Below the pieces are notes generated by a model, which had not been told where the DNA came from, did not search any database, and saw nothing but the letters and a program-made list of their open reading frames with translations. A stretch of 64,000 nt of DNA from Alteromonadaceae bacterium (GTDB taxonomy: Bacteria > Pseudomonadota > Gammaproteobacteria > Enterobacterales > Alteromonadaceae): NCBI GenBank assembly GCA_013373625.1, contig JABXHM010000002.1, positions 1 to 64,000 on the forward strand, given 5' to 3'. This document shows positions 9,986 to 20,578 of the stretch, in pieces (the stretch's first letter is position 1; the number at the start of each line of letters is the position of its first letter). The position numbers and the translations under genes were made by a program.

Positions 9986-10885
9986 TTGGATATTTCAATT
10001 TTTCAGCATGACACTACAACCGTCGACAGCAATTTTCTCGCTAACGTAGAATCTGAGCTTCTCACCAGCGAACAGGTTAATGTTGTATTGAACCAACTGA
10101 TGTCATCGATTGACCTTACCACACTGGCGTCACTGTACTTTTCGCAGTTAGATAAGTTTTTGCCTTTGTCAGGTATAGATATGTCTGAGTTGGAATCCGA
10201 TTTAAAGGTAGAAAACTGCCATGGTGATGTTTCAGTAACTATGCCTGTCGCAGCCTGTACGCTGGACTTTGGTAAACACTCTGCATTTATTCGTTATTAC
10301 TTTGATGAGCCGCTTTCTCCCAACCTGCGACGCATATTAGGCTCTCTCCACCAATTATTTACCAAACCGCTAATGCATGCGCTGGAATTTCAACGCATGC
10401 GCCTTCTGGCCACCAAAGACCCTCTTACTGGCCTTGGCAACCGCAATGGCTTTAATGATGCGGCGCAGCGCTTAATTAACCGCCATACACGCAGCGGCGA
10501 AATGTTTGGTTTATTGGTCGTTGATTTAGATAACTTCAAGCAGGTAAACGATAAACATGGGCATCAACAAGGCGATGAAGTTTTACTCAATGCGGCACGC
10601 ATAATTGCTGACTCAATTCGTGGTCACGAAGAAGCCTACCGGTTTGGCGGCGATGAGTTCTGTTGCTTACTGGATGTGAAATCAGACCAGGAGCTCTCGG
10701 CAATTGCTGAGCGAATCCATTACGCCATGCATCAACACCCATTACTCAGACGACACAAAGTAACCTGCAGTATCGGTGGCTCGTTATTACGCTGTGATGA
10801 TTCTATTAATGCGCTGTTCAGTCGCGCTGACAAAGCTATGTATGAGGCAAAGGAAGACGGCAAAGATACTTATCAAGCCGCTTAG
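9986..10885 (+). CDS. Diguanylate cyclase (GGDEF domain)
   Basis: A 299-residue soluble protein with a unique N-terminal region (about 1-135) of unknown fold and a C-terminal GGDEF domain starting DPLTGLGNRNGF. The active site is intact (RFGGDEFCCLL), as is the upstream DLDNFKQVNDKHGHQQGD block that binds metal and GTP. The protein should therefore make cyclic di-GMP. The inhibitory I-site five residues upstream reads RGHE rather than RxxD, so product feedback inhibition may be weakened. Translation begins at TTG 9986, preceded by AGGGG 8 bases upstream. It is divergent from the antiporter gene and convergent with tilS. Confidence 0.93.
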   Translation: MDISIFQHDTTTVDSNFLANVESELLTSEQVNVVLNQLMSSIDLTTLASLYFSQLDKFLPLSGIDMSELESDLKVENCHGDVSVTMPVAACTLDFGKHSAFIRYYFDEPLSPNLRRILGSLHQLFTKPLMHALEFQRMRLLATKDPLTGLGNRNGFNDAAQRLINRHTRSGEMFGLLVVDLDNFKQVNDKHGHQQGDEVLLNAARIIADSIRGHEEAYRFGGDEFCCLLDVKSDQELSAIAERIHYAMHQHPLLRRHKVTCSIGGSLLRCDDSINALFSRADKAMYEAKEDGKDTYQAA

Positions 10886-10887
10886 CA

Positions 10888-10903
10888 CGGCAATAATTTG
10901 CCG
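10888..10903. terminator. Short hairpin between convergent genes, possible bidirectional terminator
   Basis: CGGCAA-TAAT-TTGCCG is a perfect 6-bp stem in the 18-bp gap between the cyclase gene and tilS. It lacks a proper T run on either strand, so it is only a candidate. Confidence 0.35.
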
Positions 10904-12286
10904 CTAGTTGTTGATGGATTTAACCCTTAGTGTTGCAGGCACGTTACCGGCGTTATCAAGCGCCATTACCTGGCCATCCCTGATCAGCGCTACTGGCTCA
11001 TTATTACTCAGTAGCAGTAAAATTTTACTTCTTTGCCACGGCGGCACCTGCCATTCTTTCAGCCATTGCTTCAGCGGCTTGCTGTGCGCAGAGCCTGAGG
11101 GTTTTATTTTTGTGCTCAGCGACGGCGTCACTACGGTATTATTCACCTGGCTCAATAATGTTAAAGCTGTGTCCGGCACTGACGCGTCGGCGTCACCAGG
11201 CTGCGCCCGTTGCACCTTAACATTAAGTCGCAGGGTGATACCCAGGGCATTTAATTGCAGATCAGTCTGTGCTTCGAGGGTTTGAGGCGCCAGAGCTATC
11301 GTTTCACAGGCAGCGTCCAGGTAATACAATTCATCTTTGAAACGCCGGATCTCACCGGCCCCCAGCTTTAAGAGAGGCTGGCTGTCGACCTTAGCGTGTA
11401 GCATCGTCATGACTTGTTCAAGTTGTTGGGCACTTGGCATCAACGCCCTGTTTTTCGCCAGCCACCGTCGTAGCAACGCACTCTGCCAGTGCTGTGAGGT
11501 TTGCTTAAGCGCTTTTACTGAAATCCGCGCAAACGACACTGATGTCATACTTTGTAAACGTTCGTCACAAACTTCATCCAGCAATAGTTGTTGCTCTGCA
11601 CACAACTGCGCGCTTCGTGAAACGGTTTGCGCGAGCGCCGGCCAGCGACGCTTAAGTAGCGGTACTATTTTATGGCGTAAAAAATTACGGTCGTATTGTT
11701 CATCGGCATTCGATTCGTCGTCTACCCAACAGAGGCCATGGCGCTGTGCATATTGTTCAATCTGTTGGCGACTTACCCGCAGCAAGGGCCGGGCGATAGT
11801 AATGTCGCGCATTTTCCCGATATCCGCCATTCCCGACAGCCCTTTGGGTCCTGCCCCACGCTTTAGCTGTAATAATACAGTTTCTAACTGATCATCCTGA
11901 TGGTGGGCGGTTAACAGCGCCCCGGAACATTGCTCGGCCTGCTCCAGCAACACCTTATAACGCGCGTCGCGGGCAACAGCTTCAAGACTTTCGCGCGGGC
12001 CAGCTACAATCTGTACTGAACGGGCATAAAATGGTACGTCAAGCTGCTCACAGTATTGCTCGCAAAATGTCTGCCAACGCATAGCATTAGCGCTAATTCC
12101 GTGATTAACGTATACCGCTCGCAACCCTTTTATGTTGTCACTTGCATGATGTCTTACCGATACCAATGCATGCAGAAGTACCACTGAGTCAACACCGCCA
12201 CTTAACCCAACGACCAATGACTCAGGCTGCTGACCAGCCTTTAACAAGGAAAGGACAGATTTGAGCTGATGACAGATAGTATCCAT
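10904..12286 (-). CDS. tilS: tRNA(Ile)-lysidine synthase
   Basis: Adds lysine to C34 of tRNA-Ile2 so that it decodes AUA and is charged with isoleucine. The 460-residue protein begins with the N-type ATP pyrophosphatase domain. Its PP-loop is S29-G-G-V-D-S34, and the downstream LLTAHHQDDQLETVLLQLKRGAGPKGLSGM block is specific to TilS. The central and C-terminal tRNA-binding domains follow (RNFLRHKIVPLLKRRWP; PPWQRSKILLL near the end). It lies downstream of accA but is separated from it by an intrinsic terminator, suggesting independent or read-through expression. Confidence 0.97.
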   Translation of the reverse strand: MDTICHQLKSVLSLLKAGQQPESLVVGLSGGVDSVVLLHALVSVRHHASDNIKGLRAVYVNHGISANAMRWQTFCEQYCEQLDVPFYARSVQIVAGPRESLEAVARDARYKVLLEQAEQCSGALLTAHHQDDQLETVLLQLKRGAGPKGLSGMADIGKMRDITIARPLLRVSRQQIEQYAQRHGLCWVDDESNADEQYDRNFLRHKIVPLLKRRWPALAQTVSRSAQLCAEQQLLLDEVCDERLQSMTSVSFARISVKALKQTSQHWQSALLRRWLAKNRALMPSAQQLEQVMTMLHAKVDSQPLLKLGAGEIRRFKDELYYLDAACETIALAPQTLEAQTDLQLNALGITLRLNVKVQRAQPGDADASVPDTALTLLSQVNNTVVTPSLSTKIKPSGSAHSKPLKQWLKEWQVPPWQRSKILLLLSNNEPVALIRDGQVMALDNAGNVPATLRVKSINN

Positions 12287-12311
12287 GACACAGAAGCACC
12301 TAATTTAAATG

Positions 12312-12337
12312 ATAAAAAAGGGCCGCGAGCGGCCCTT
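12312..12337 (-). terminator. Intrinsic terminator after accA
   Basis: On the minus strand, AAGGGCCGC and GCGGCCCTT form a perfect 9-bp stem with a two-base nominal loop, followed by TTTTTT. It closes the lipid A-dnaE-accA transcription unit. Confidence 0.9.
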
Positions 12338-12368
12338 CATAACAACTAACCCGGTTACGCCCTGGCGA

Positions 12369-13325
12369 CTAACAGTAACCAAATGACATTAACCGCTCAT
12401 AGCGCTCATCCATCAGCTTGTCTAACGGCAATGACTGAAGCTGACTGAGTTGCTGTTTCAGGGTTGCTTTCAGATTTGCCGACATACTGACGTGGTCGCG
12501 ATGCGCACCACCAAGTGGCTCGTCAATAATGGCATTAATTAAGCCTAGTTCTTTAATTTGCTGAGCGCTTACGCCCATGGCTTCGGCTGCCTGCGGCGCT
12601 TTATCGGCGCTTTTCCATAAAATAGACGCACAACCTTCCGGCGAAATAACCGAGTAAGTACTGTACTGCAGCATGTTAACGCGATCGCCAACACCAATTG
12701 CAAGAGCACCACCGGATCCCCCCTCACCGATTACCGTACAGATGATAGGCACTGTCAGTTCAGCCATTTCTTTCAGATTGCGCGCAATCGCCTCGCTCTG
12801 ACCACGCTCTTCAGCCCCAACGCCCGGATAGGCTCCCGGGGTGTCGATGAGTGTAATAATGGGCAATTTAAATTGCTCAGCCAGTTTCATTAAACGTAAC
12901 GCTTTACGATAGCCTTCAGGTTTTGGCATACCAAAATTGCGTTTTATTTTCTCGGGTACATCCCGGCCTTTTTGATGACCAATCAACATCACCGGCTGAT
13001 CATCGAGCTTAGCAAGCCCGCCTACAATTGCTTTATCATCGGCATAAGCACGATCGCCACACAGCTCATCAAACTCTGTGAACGTTCTGCCGATATAGTC
13101 ATGCGTATAGGGACGCATAGGATGACGAGCCAGCTGAGAAATCTGCCAGGCCCCAAGATTAGAAAATATCTTACCGGTTAAATCGGCACTTTTGGTGCGC
13201 AAACGCGTGATCTCTTCTTCGATCCCAACATCAAACTCACCACCTTGATTTACCAACCGTAGCTCTTCTATTTTTGCTTCTAGTTCTGCTATGGGTTGTT
13301 CGAAATCCAAAAATTGTATACTCAT
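12369..13325 (-). CDS. accA: Acetyl-CoA carboxylase, carboxyltransferase subunit alpha
   Basis: Forms the A2B2 carboxyltransferase with AccD and transfers carboxyl from biotin to acetyl-CoA to make malonyl-CoA. The 318-residue length is standard. Visible family blocks are [15 protein letters not shown], the GHQKGRD segment, [19 protein letters not shown] (crotonase-fold oxyanion region) and [16 protein letters not shown]. The gene is the last of the fabZ-lpxA-lpxB-rnhB-dnaE-accA block, placed 29 bp after dnaE, as in E. coli. It ends at a strong terminator. Confidence 0.98.
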   Translation of the reverse strand: MSIQFLDFEQPIAELEAKIEELRLVNQGGEFDVGIEEEITRLRTKSADLTGKIFSNLGAWQISQLARHPMRPYTHDYIGRTFTEFDELCGDRAYADDKAIVGGLAKLDDQPVMLIGHQKGRDVPEKIKRNFGMPKPEGYRKALRLMKLAEQFKLPIITLIDTPGAYPGVGAEERGQSEAIARNLKEMAELTVPIICTVIGEGGSGGALAIGVGDRVNMLQYSTYSVISPEGCASILWKSADKAPQAAEAMGVSAQQIKELGLINAIIDEPLGGAHRDHVSMSANLKATLKQQLSQLQSLPLDKLMDERYERLMSFGYC

Positions 13326-13354
13326 TACGTGTCCTACTTTTACTCCCCGGCAAG

Positions 13355-16300
13355 CTAATGGAAGGTTAACTTAACCGACTGCTCACCCAGACATTGCTTT
13401 AAATCGTGCAATAACTGATCTTCGGGTGTAATAAACCAATGTGCATCGCATTTTAATGAAACTGCAACATCCGGATGTAAAATATCTAACTGAACCGGGC
13501 AACTACCGCCCGCATAATTTCGCAAAATCGACTGCAATGACGATAACTTATCAGGTTTACACCATTGAGTATCAACTTGCAATGCCAGAGAACGCGCATT
13601 TTTCTCTCTGGCCTGAACAATGTCCATTGCGTCCCGGACGGTGATTGTATTGCCACCCGAGTAATCATCAAAGCTGACCTGTCCCTTAACCACTAAAATA
13701 CGGTCAGATTCAAGAATAGACTCAAATTGCTCGTACATTTCAGGGAAAAACCTGACGTCCATTCTAGCACTTTTATCATCCAGTGTAACAATGGCCCAAC
13801 GCCGGCCTTTTTTATTGGTCATCACTCGCACACCAAGCACCAGGCCCACGGCCGTAGCCATCTGATCCTTGTTGGTTGGCCGCAGGTCTACAAGACGACC
13901 GTCAACGTAGTGGCGAACTTCTTCAGCATATTGATTTATTGGGTGACCAGTCAGGTAAAGTCCCAGTGTTTCCTTTTCGCCTTCAAGCCATACTTTCTCA
14001 GGCCACTGCGGCACTTCAGCAAAAGCCTGGCGTACCTGTTCAGGTTCGGTGGTTAGCAAGCCGAACATATCCGACTGGCCAAAAGATTCAGCTTTGGCAT
14101 GTTGATCCGCAGCAGCAATTGCCTCTGGCAATGTGGCCATCAGCGCAGCGCGATGAGGGCCAAGATTATCCATTGCGCCTGACAGCACAAGCTTCTCCAG
14201 CACGCGTTTATTGACTCGCTTAAGGTCAACTTTGGCACAAAAATCAAATAAGTCAGAAAACGCCCCCTGGGTTTCCCGCGCCTCAATAATGGCTTCGATA
14301 GGGCCTTCGCCTACGCCTTTTATCGCGCCAATACCATAGACAATACGCCCTTCCGGATCGACCGTAAATTTATATCGGCCTTTGTTTAAGTCAGGCGGTA
14401 ATATTTCCAGTCCCATTCGGCCACATTCATCTACCAGCGTGACGATTTTGTCAGTGTTATCCATATCAGCCGACATTACCGCAGCCATAAACTCGGCGGG
14501 ATAGTGAACCTTCAGCCAGAGCGTTTGATAAGACACCAACGCATACGCGGCTGAGTGAGACTTGTTGAAACCGTAACCGGCAAACTTCTCAACGAGGTCG
14601 AATATTTTCATCGCCAGATCAGGATCGATATTATTACCCTTGGATCCTTCGGCAAATACCGCCCGCTGCTTTTCCATTTCTTCGGGCTTTTTCTTACCCA
14701 TTGCCCGGCGCAGCAAGTCAGCGCCCCCCAGCGAGTAACCCGCCATTTCCTGTGCAATCTGCATGACCTGTTCCTGGTACAGGATAATGCCGTAGGTGGG
14801 CTCAAGAATTTCCTGCAGGCACTCATGCTGGTAACTGGCATCGGGGTAAGATATCGCTTCCCGACCATGCTTACGGTCAATAAAGTTATCTACCATGCCT
14901 GATTGTAATGGCCCGGGACGAAATAATGCCACCAGGGCGATGATATCTTCAAAACAGTCTGGTTTCAGGCGTTTGATAAGCTCCTTCATACCACGGGATT
15001 CAAGCTGGAACACCGCGGTCGTTTCAGCGGCCTGCAGGGAGCGGAAACTTTTCTTATCTTCCAGCGGAATGGCAGAAATATCGATGTCTTTGCCCTGCCC
15101 CTCTTTCACCATATCCAGCGCCCACTGAATAATGGTCAGGGTTCGCAAGCCCAGAAAGTCAAACTTAACCAGTCCGGCGGTTTCCACGTCATTTTTATCA
15201 AACTGCGTGACCGGATTTTTACCTTCATCATCGCAGTAAAGCGGCGCGAAATCGGTGATGGTGGTTGGGGCGATAACCACCCCACCGGCATGTTTACCGG
15301 CATTGCGGGTGACGCCCTCAAGAATACGCGCCATATCAATGAGATCGCGCACCTCTTCGTCCTGATCGTATAGCTCAGGCAAACGGGGTTCAACGTCGAA
15401 GGCTTTGGTGAGCGTCATGCCAGGATCGGGCGGAATGAGTTTCGAAATACGATCAACAAAACCATAAGGGTGACCCAATACTCTGCCCACATCACGTACC
15501 ACGGCTTTGGCCGCCATGGTACCAAAGGTAATGATTTGAGATACCGCCCCCCGACCATACAATTCAGCCACATGGTCGATAACCTCATCACGTCTGTCCA
15601 TGCAAAAGTCAACATCGAAGTCAGGCATAGATACCCGTTCAGGGTTCAAAAATCGCTCGAAAAGCAGGTCAAATTCAAGCGGGTCAAGATCGGTGATTTT
15701 AAGCGCATAAGCAACCAGTGAACCGGCACCGGAGCCTCGCCCCGGCCCCACCGGAATACCGTTGTCTTTACTCCACTGGATAAACTCCATCACGATCAGG
15801 AAGTATCCGGGAAAGCCCATTTCATTAATTACGCCCAGCTCAATAGCCAGACGTTCATCGTAGGGAGGGCGCTTTTCGGCACGCTCAGCTTCGTCGGGGA
15901 ACAAAAATGCCAGACGATCCTCGAGGCCTTCTTCAGACACTTTGACCAAAAAGTCTTCCGTGGTCATGCCTCCCGTCGGAAACTGTGGTAGAAAATACTC
16001 ACCTAAACGTACCGTTACGTTACAACGCTTAGCGATTTCAACGGTATTTTCTATTGCCTCAGGAATATCCTCAAACAGCTCTGCCATTTCATCTGCGGTG
16101 CGCAAATATTGCTGTTCGCTGTAATTTTTGGGCCGGCGTTTGTCGTCCAGCGTGTAACCATCGTGAATAGCGACTCTGATTTCATGTGCTTCGAACTTGT
16201 CGCGGTCAATAAAACACACTTCATTGGTTGCAACCACCGGCAATCCGGATTGTTCTGCCAAAGCAAACGCGGCATGATTGTAATCTTCCTCACCACGCCG

Positions 16301-16819
16301 ACCGGTTCGTACCAGCTCAAGATAGTAGCGATCCGCGAAATGAGTCTGATAAAACGCCAGGTTGTCTTGTAGCAAACGCGGATTATTTTTCGTTAATAGC
16401 TGGCCCACATCACCTTTCATACCACCTGAAAGCACGATGACACCCTGAGAATGTTCTACCAGCCAGGCTCTGTCTATCACCGCTCGGTGACCGACATGAC
16501 CACGCAAATAGGCTTTAGAAATCAACAAGGTGATATTTTTGTAACCCTCGTTGTCCATTGCCAGTAAGGTTAACCGGAACGGCTCCGTGTCAAAATCTTC
16601 GCTCAATACCCAAAAATCACAGCCAATAATGGGCTTAATGCCCCGCGCGTGGGCTTCAGAGTAATACTTGACCAGACCACACATATTCATCTGATCGGTA
16701 ATCGCAACCGCTGGCATGCCCAGCGCTTCCACCTTAGCGAGTATGGGTTTGACCTTATTCAGGCCATCCATCATGGAATAGTCGCTATGCACCCGTAAAT
16801 GAACGTAATTTGCTGACAT
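13355..16819 (-). CDS. dnaE: DNA polymerase III, alpha subunit
   Basis: The replicative polymerase subunit (1154 aa, close to E. coli's 1160). The N-terminal PHP domain starts [14 protein letters not shown]. The palm of the C-family polymerase shows [14 protein letters not shown] and the catalytic aspartates of [15 protein letters not shown]. The finger region contains [15 protein letters not shown], the tandem helix-hairpin-helix region about 830-900 includes [19 protein letters not shown], and an OB fold lies near 980-1070 ([18 protein letters not shown]). Start is ATG 16819, 9 bp after rnhB. No anomaly seen. Confidence 0.98.
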   Translation of the reverse strand: MSANYVHLRVHSDYSMMDGLNKVKPILAKVEALGMPAVAITDQMNMCGLVKYYSEAHARGIKPIIGCDFWVLSEDFDTEPFRLTLLAMDNEGYKNITLLISKAYLRGHVGHRAVIDRAWLVEHSQGVIVLSGGMKGDVGQLLTKNNPRLLQDNLAFYQTHFADRYYLELVRTGRRGEEDYNHAAFALAEQSGLPVVATNEVCFIDRDKFEAHEIRVAIHDGYTLDDKRRPKNYSEQQYLRTADEMAELFEDIPEAIENTVEIAKRCNVTVRLGEYFLPQFPTGGMTTEDFLVKVSEEGLEDRLAFLFPDEAERAEKRPPYDERLAIELGVINEMGFPGYFLIVMEFIQWSKDNGIPVGPGRGSGAGSLVAYALKITDLDPLEFDLLFERFLNPERVSMPDFDVDFCMDRRDEVIDHVAELYGRGAVSQIITFGTMAAKAVVRDVGRVLGHPYGFVDRISKLIPPDPGMTLTKAFDVEPRLPELYDQDEEVRDLIDMARILEGVTRNAGKHAGGVVIAPTTITDFAPLYCDDEGKNPVTQFDKNDVETAGLVKFDFLGLRTLTIIQWALDMVKEGQGKDIDISAIPLEDKKSFRSLQAAETTAVFQLESRGMKELIKRLKPDCFEDIIALVALFRPGPLQSGMVDNFIDRKHGREAISYPDASYQHECLQEILEPTYGIILYQEQVMQIAQEMAGYSLGGADLLRRAMGKKKPEEMEKQRAVFAEGSKGNNIDPDLAMKIFDLVEKFAGYGFNKSHSAAYALVSYQTLWLKVHYPAEFMAAVMSADMDNTDKIVTLVDECGRMGLEILPPDLNKGRYKFTVDPEGRIVYGIGAIKGVGEGPIEAIIEARETQGAFSDLFDFCAKVDLKRVNKRVLEKLVLSGAMDNLGPHRAALMATLPEAIAAADQHAKAESFGQSDMFGLLTTEPEQVRQAFAEVPQWPEKVWLEGEKETLGLYLTGHPINQYAEEVRHYVDGRLVDLRPTNKDQMATAVGLVLGVRVMTNKKGRRWAIVTLDDKSARMDVRFFPEMYEQFESILESDRILVVKGQVSFDDYSGGNTITVRDAMDIVQAREKNARSLALQVDTQWCKPDKLSSLQSILRNYAGGSCPVQLDILHPDVAVSLKCDAHWFITPEDQLLHDLKQCLGEQSVKLTFH

Positions 16820-16828
16820 TATTTGTAC

Positions 16829-17428
16829 TTAACCTTTTGTCGTTGCAGTCGACACTTTCGCAGTAAGGAGTGCCTGTACAGGCTTAAAGCTTTTTCGATA
16901 ACAGGATAATACACCGTTGTCGGCCAGTGCTGCAAAATGCGCTTTGGTGGGGTACCCTTTGTGCGCTGCAAATCCATACGCAGGGTATTGTTTGTCGAGC
17001 TCAAGCATATCGTTATCTCGTTCTACCTTGGCGATAATTGATGCCGCGGAAATTTCAGGATGTAAACTGTCGCCTTTCACCACCGCTTCGGCTGCATATG
17101 ACCACTTCGGCAGACGATTACCGTCAACCAGCACATAATCTGGTGTGAGTATGAGTGCATCAACAGCGCGGGTCATGGCCAGCATGGTGGCATGTAAAAT
17201 ATTGAGCTGATCAATTTCAGTTGGCGTAGCACGCCCGATTGCCCAAGCCAGGGCATTTTTTTTAATTTCGGCTGACAGTGCAAGCCGCTTTTTTTCACTG
17301 AGCTTTTTAGAGTCGGTCAGCCCCCCCACAATGGGCTTGCTGGGATCTAAGATAACTGCGGCAGTCACTACATCACCCACCAGCGGCCCACGGCCTACTT
17401 CGTCGACACCAGCCGTTAACCTATTCAT
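16829..17428 (-). CDS. rnhB: Ribonuclease HII
   Basis: Cleaves RNA in RNA-DNA hybrids and single ribonucleotides in DNA. The 199-residue protein begins [18 protein letters not shown], carrying the first two acidic catalytic residues. [10 protein letters not shown] and VDGN are further family blocks, and HKGYPTKAH lies near the C-terminus. The ATG at 17428 overlaps the last codons of lpxB (8 bp), indicating translational coupling. A 14-codon in-frame upstream extension lies wholly inside lpxB and is rejected. It lies between lpxB and dnaE, as in other gammaproteobacteria. Confidence 0.97.
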   Translation of the reverse strand: MNRLTAGVDEVGRGPLVGDVVTAAVILDPSKPIVGGLTDSKKLSEKKRLALSAEIKKNALAWAIGRATPTEIDQLNILHATMLAMTRAVDALILTPDYVLVDGNRLPKWSYAAEAVVKGDSLHPEISAASIIAKVERDNDMLELDKQYPAYGFAAHKGYPTKAHFAALADNGVLSCYRKSFKPVQALLTAKVSTATTKG

Positions 17429-18575
17429 TGATAACCTCCAGCACAGCATCAGCGGCTTGTTCATCCGCATTTTGCTTTAACGTAAGATGCAATGCCACAA
17501 AACGCTCTTTCAGTTTGTGATTATCAGCAGCAAACAATGCCAGTAACTCTGTTGAAAGTCGCTCAGGATTCACCGCGTCTTGCAACAGTTCAGGCACCAA
17601 TTGCTCGTTGGCTAAAATATTGGGCAACGAAAAGTAATCGGGTTTATACATCTTTGTCATTAACTTGTGGGTCAGCCAGGACAAAAGATACGCACAAACC
17701 ATCGGACGCTTGCATAGCATGGCTTCCAAAGTTGCCGTGCCAGAAGCCAGTAATATGACGTCGCTGGCAATCATGGCATCGCGTGAATGGCCTTCTACGA
17801 GTTTAACCCGCTTGTCGTTTTGCCATTGTGGATACTGTGCAGCTAAATATGACTGAATTTGCCGGTAACGATTATGGTTAGCTGCCGGGATCACAACCTG
17901 AGTGTCAGGCTTATGCTGCCACAGTTGTTCTACTGTCGCACAAAAAACCGGTAATAACTTAGCCACTTCACCACCGCGACTACCAGGTAACACAGCCAGG
18001 CAAGATGTATTCTTGTCCAGTGCCAGAGTATCTCGGGCGGCTGCCTGATCGGGTTCAAGGTCTATGATATCAGCCATCGTATGGCCGACAAATGTATAAG
18101 GCACCTGATACCGTTCGTAAACCTGTTGTTCAAACGGAAATATACCCAGTACTCTGTGGGTAGCACGGGCAATTTTATGAATGCGTTTTTCGCGCCACGC
18201 CCACACGGTTGGACTGACGTAATGAACAGTTTTGATGCCTTGTTGTTTTAACGCGGTTTCGACGCGCAAATTAAAATCAGGCGCATCGACACCAATATAG
18301 ACATCCGGGGGATGTTTAAGAAAATGTGCAATCAGTGCATTTTTTACTTTCAGGATGGGCCGAATACTTGACAGTACCTCAACCAGCCCCATCACCGACA
18401 ATATTTCGATATCAAATAAGCTTTTACATCCGGCAGCTTGCATTTGCGGACCAGCAATACCTTCAAAAATAGCATCAGGATGACGCTGGCGAAGTGCTTT
18501 GATGAGTCCTGCGGCAAGAACGTCGCCGGATGCTTCCCCCGCGACGACCGCAATACGTAAGGGTTTATTTGACAT
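17421..18575 (-). CDS. lpxB: Lipid-A-disaccharide synthase
   Basis: A peripheral inner-membrane glycosyltransferase (family 19) that joins UDP-diacylglucosamine and lipid X to form the lipid A disaccharide. 384 residues. The N-terminal [17 protein letters not shown] glycine/serine loop, [25 protein letters not shown] and the nucleotide-binding PGSRGGEV block are all present. It starts 3 bp after lpxA and overlaps rnhB by 8 bp, so the three are probably co-translated. Confidence 0.97.
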   Translation of the reverse strand: MSNKPLRIAVVAGEASGDVLAAGLIKALRQRHPDAIFEGIAGPQMQAAGCKSLFDIEILSVMGLVEVLSSIRPILKVKNALIAHFLKHPPDVYIGVDAPDFNLRVETALKQQGIKTVHYVSPTVWAWREKRIHKIARATHRVLGIFPFEQQVYERYQVPYTFVGHTMADIIDLEPDQAAARDTLALDKNTSCLAVLPGSRGGEVAKLLPVFCATVEQLWQHKPDTQVVIPAANHNRYRQIQSYLAAQYPQWQNDKRVKLVEGHSRDAMIASDVILLASGTATLEAMLCKRPMVCAYLLSWLTHKLMTKMYKPDYFSLPNILANEQLVPELLQDAVNPERLSTELLALFAADNHKLKERFVALHLTLKQNADEQAADAVLEVINE

Positions 18576-18578
18576 GAA

Positions 18579-19349
18579 TTAACGAACAATACCGCGTTCA
18601 GAACCGGTAAGAAAACTAATTAACAGGGCTATTTCAGCATGCTCGCCGACCATATCCTGCAGCTTAGCAACGGCTTCGTCTATAGTGTTGTTGTCTCGGT
18701 AAATCACTTTATACGCGCGTTTGATAGCCATAATGGTCTCTTTGCTGTAACCACGACGGCGTAACCCTTCTGAGTTAATTCCCTGCGGTACATGCTTGGT
18801 GCCACTGACCATGACAAAAGGCGGAATATCACGCAACACTATGGCCCCACCGCCAGTAAAGGCGTGCTTACCAATTTTACAAAACTGATGCACTGCAGTT
18901 GTGCCGCCTAAAATAGCATGATCGCCGATTTCAACATGACCGGCTACGGCCACATTATTGGCCAGAATCGTATTATCACCAATCACACAATCGTGGGCGA
19001 CGTGGGCATTTACCATCAGTAAATTACCTGAGCCAATACGCGTGACACCTTCATCCTGCACAGTGCCCCGATGGACAGTAACGCCTTCACGAAAAACATT
19101 GTTATCGCCGATCACGAGTTCAGTCAACTCACCCGCATATTTCTTATCCTGGCAGTCTTCGCCAATAGACGTGAACTGGTAAAAGTGGTTACCACTGCCT
19201 ATACGTGTTGGGCCCTTAACAACAACATGCGATTCCAGACAACAGTTGTCACCAATAACGACATTATCGCCAACAATTGAAAATGGGCCGACAGTAACAT
19301 TTTCACCAATTGTTGCGCTTGGCGAAATCACCGCTGATTCATGGATCAC
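18579..19349 (-). CDS. lpxA: UDP-N-acetylglucosamine acyltransferase
   Basis: Catalyses the first acylation of lipid A synthesis, using hydroxyacyl-ACP. The 256-residue protein is a left-handed beta-helix with about ten imperfect hexapeptide repeats over residues 5-185 ([20 protein letters not shown] at the start). The catalytic His is in [13 protein letters not shown], and a helical C-terminal domain includes the RRGYSKETI motif. Translation starts at GTG 19349, one base after the fabZ stop, so the two are tightly coupled. The pathway partner lpxD is not between skp and fabZ as usual. Confidence 0.97.
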   Translation of the reverse strand: MIHESAVISPSATIGENVTVGPFSIVGDNVVIGDNCCLESHVVVKGPTRIGSGNHFYQFTSIGEDCQDKKYAGELTELVIGDNNVFREGVTVHRGTVQDEGVTRIGSGNLLMVNAHVAHDCVIGDNTILANNVAVAGHVEIGDHAILGGTTAVHQFCKIGKHAFTGGGAIVLRDIPPFVMVSGTKHVPQGINSEGLRRRGYSKETIMAIKRAYKVIYRDNNTIDEAVAKLQDMVGEHAEIALLISFLTGSERGIVR

Positions 19350-19350
19350 G

Positions 19351-19800
19351 TTATTCTTTCTCTCTCATTGCACACATAAATTCGGCGTTGCAGGCTTCTT
19401 CACCATCAACACTAGCCACGCCTCTGAACTTCCAGATACCACGACGTTCTTTAACCAGACAAACATCAAAATCCAGTCTGTCACCTGGTGTTACAGGTCG
19501 TTTAAAACGCGCATTGTCGATACCTGCGTACAAGTATAGCTTATCGTTCTTTTCGATGGTTTTGAAACCCAACACACCTGCAGCCTGAGCCATAGCCTCG
19601 AGAATCAGAACCCCCGGAAAAATTGGATAGTCTGGGAAATGTCCGGTAAAACAGGGTTCATTGAACGTGACGTTTTTGTAGGCTTTGATGCTTACGCCCA
19701 GTTCATAGTCTGTCACTCTGTCGATTAACAGAAATGGATACCTGTGGGGCAGTAAATCCATGATTTCACGGATTTCGATGGTGTTAAGTGAGTTGGCCAA
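19351..19800 (-). CDS. fabZ: 3-hydroxyacyl-ACP dehydratase FabZ
   Basis: A hot-dog-fold dehydratase of fatty acid synthesis that competes with LpxA for hydroxyacyl-ACP. 149 residues. The active-site His is in [14 protein letters not shown], and the catalytic Glu segment reads [17 protein letters not shown]. The start codon is TTG at 19800, preceded by GAAGGAGA. The 223 bp upstream hold a terminator for skp and probably this unit's own promoter; weak -35/-10-like sequences are present in 19865-19895. Confidence 0.97.
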   Translation of the reverse strand: MANSLNTIEIREIMDLLPHRYPFLLIDRVTDYELGVSIKAYKNVTFNEPCFTGHFPDYPIFPGVLILEAMAQAAGVLGFKTIEKNDKLYLYAGIDNARFKRPVTPGDRLDFDVCLVKERRGIWKFRGVASVDGEEACNAEFMCAMREKE

Positions 19801-19898
19801 AAATTATCTCCTTCGACACAATACAAGCAGACAGCTCCCTGGGTGGTGACTTTGCCGCTATAATTTCATATGGGCCGCAACCTTACGCGTTAATCACT

Positions 19899-19938
19899 TA
19901 AAAACAAATCAGACCAACACTAAGCGCTGGCCTGATTT
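19899..19938 (-). terminator. Intrinsic terminator after skp
   Basis: On the minus strand, AAATCAGgCCA pairs with TGGtCTGATTT across an 11-nt loop and is followed by GTTTTT. It separates the rseP-bamA-skp unit from fabZ-lpxA and occupies the place where lpxD is expected. Confidence 0.75.
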
Positions 19939-20023
19939 CATACGATTAAGATACTTGTTGCTGCGCAGCTGATCATAAAGCAATCACGCTTATGGTCTGC
20001 GGCTTAAAACAGGCGCGATGTGC

Positions 20024-20539
20024 TTAGTTAAGCTTGCCCATTTGATCCAGTACCTGTTGAGACAGGTCATGACTTTCATCAGCGTAAACCACTGCCGGTG
20101 CATCCAGAACAAGATCATATTCACCGTCAGCAGCAACCGAGTCGATAGCCTGTTTGATAAGCGCTAGCAACTTGTTGCGTTCTTCGTTCTGACGACGCTG
20201 AATGTTTTGTTGCAGGGGCTGAACTTTTTGCGAAAGTTGCTCACGTACAGACAGGATTTTTTCTTCCAGTTCGGTTTTTTCCTGCGCACTCATAGTGGCG
20301 GCGTCGCGCTGTAACTTTTCAGCATACAACTGGCCATCACGTTGCAGCATATTCACTTCATCTACCTGCTCTTTGAATTCCATCGAGATGGCATTTTGAA
20401 TTTCCGCCGCCTGTGGAAGAGCCTGATAAATACCTTGTACATTTACGACGCCAATTTTCTGCTCTGCCATTGCTGCAGAACTAAACATCGCACTACCTAA
20501 CATTGCCGATGCAATTGCGTATGTTGCCAATTTTTTCAA
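20024..20539 (-). CDS. skp: Periplasmic outer-membrane-protein chaperone Skp/OmpH
   Basis: A trimeric 'jellyfish' chaperone that carries unfolded outer-membrane proteins to BamA. 171 residues. The signal peptide is about 1-25 (ASAMLGSAMFSSAAMA), followed by a beta start QKIGVVNVQGIYQ and long charged helices (about 55-130) with heptad character (EEKILSVREQLSQKVQPLQQNI). The C-terminus ends with a strand containing LVLDAPAVVYADES. It lies 39 bp downstream of bamA, the usual arrangement, and ends at its own terminator. Confidence 0.96.
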   Translation of the reverse strand: MKKLATYAIASAMLGSAMFSSAAMAEQKIGVVNVQGIYQALPQAAEIQNAISMEFKEQVDEVNMLQRDGQLYAEKLQRDAATMSAQEKTELEEKILSVREQLSQKVQPLQQNIQRRQNEERNKLLALIKQAIDSVAADGEYDLVLDAPAVVYADESHDLSQQVLDQMGKLN

Positions 20540-20578
20540 AAGGAACTCCTCTTATTTTCTGGTCTGAGCCAGCTTAAA

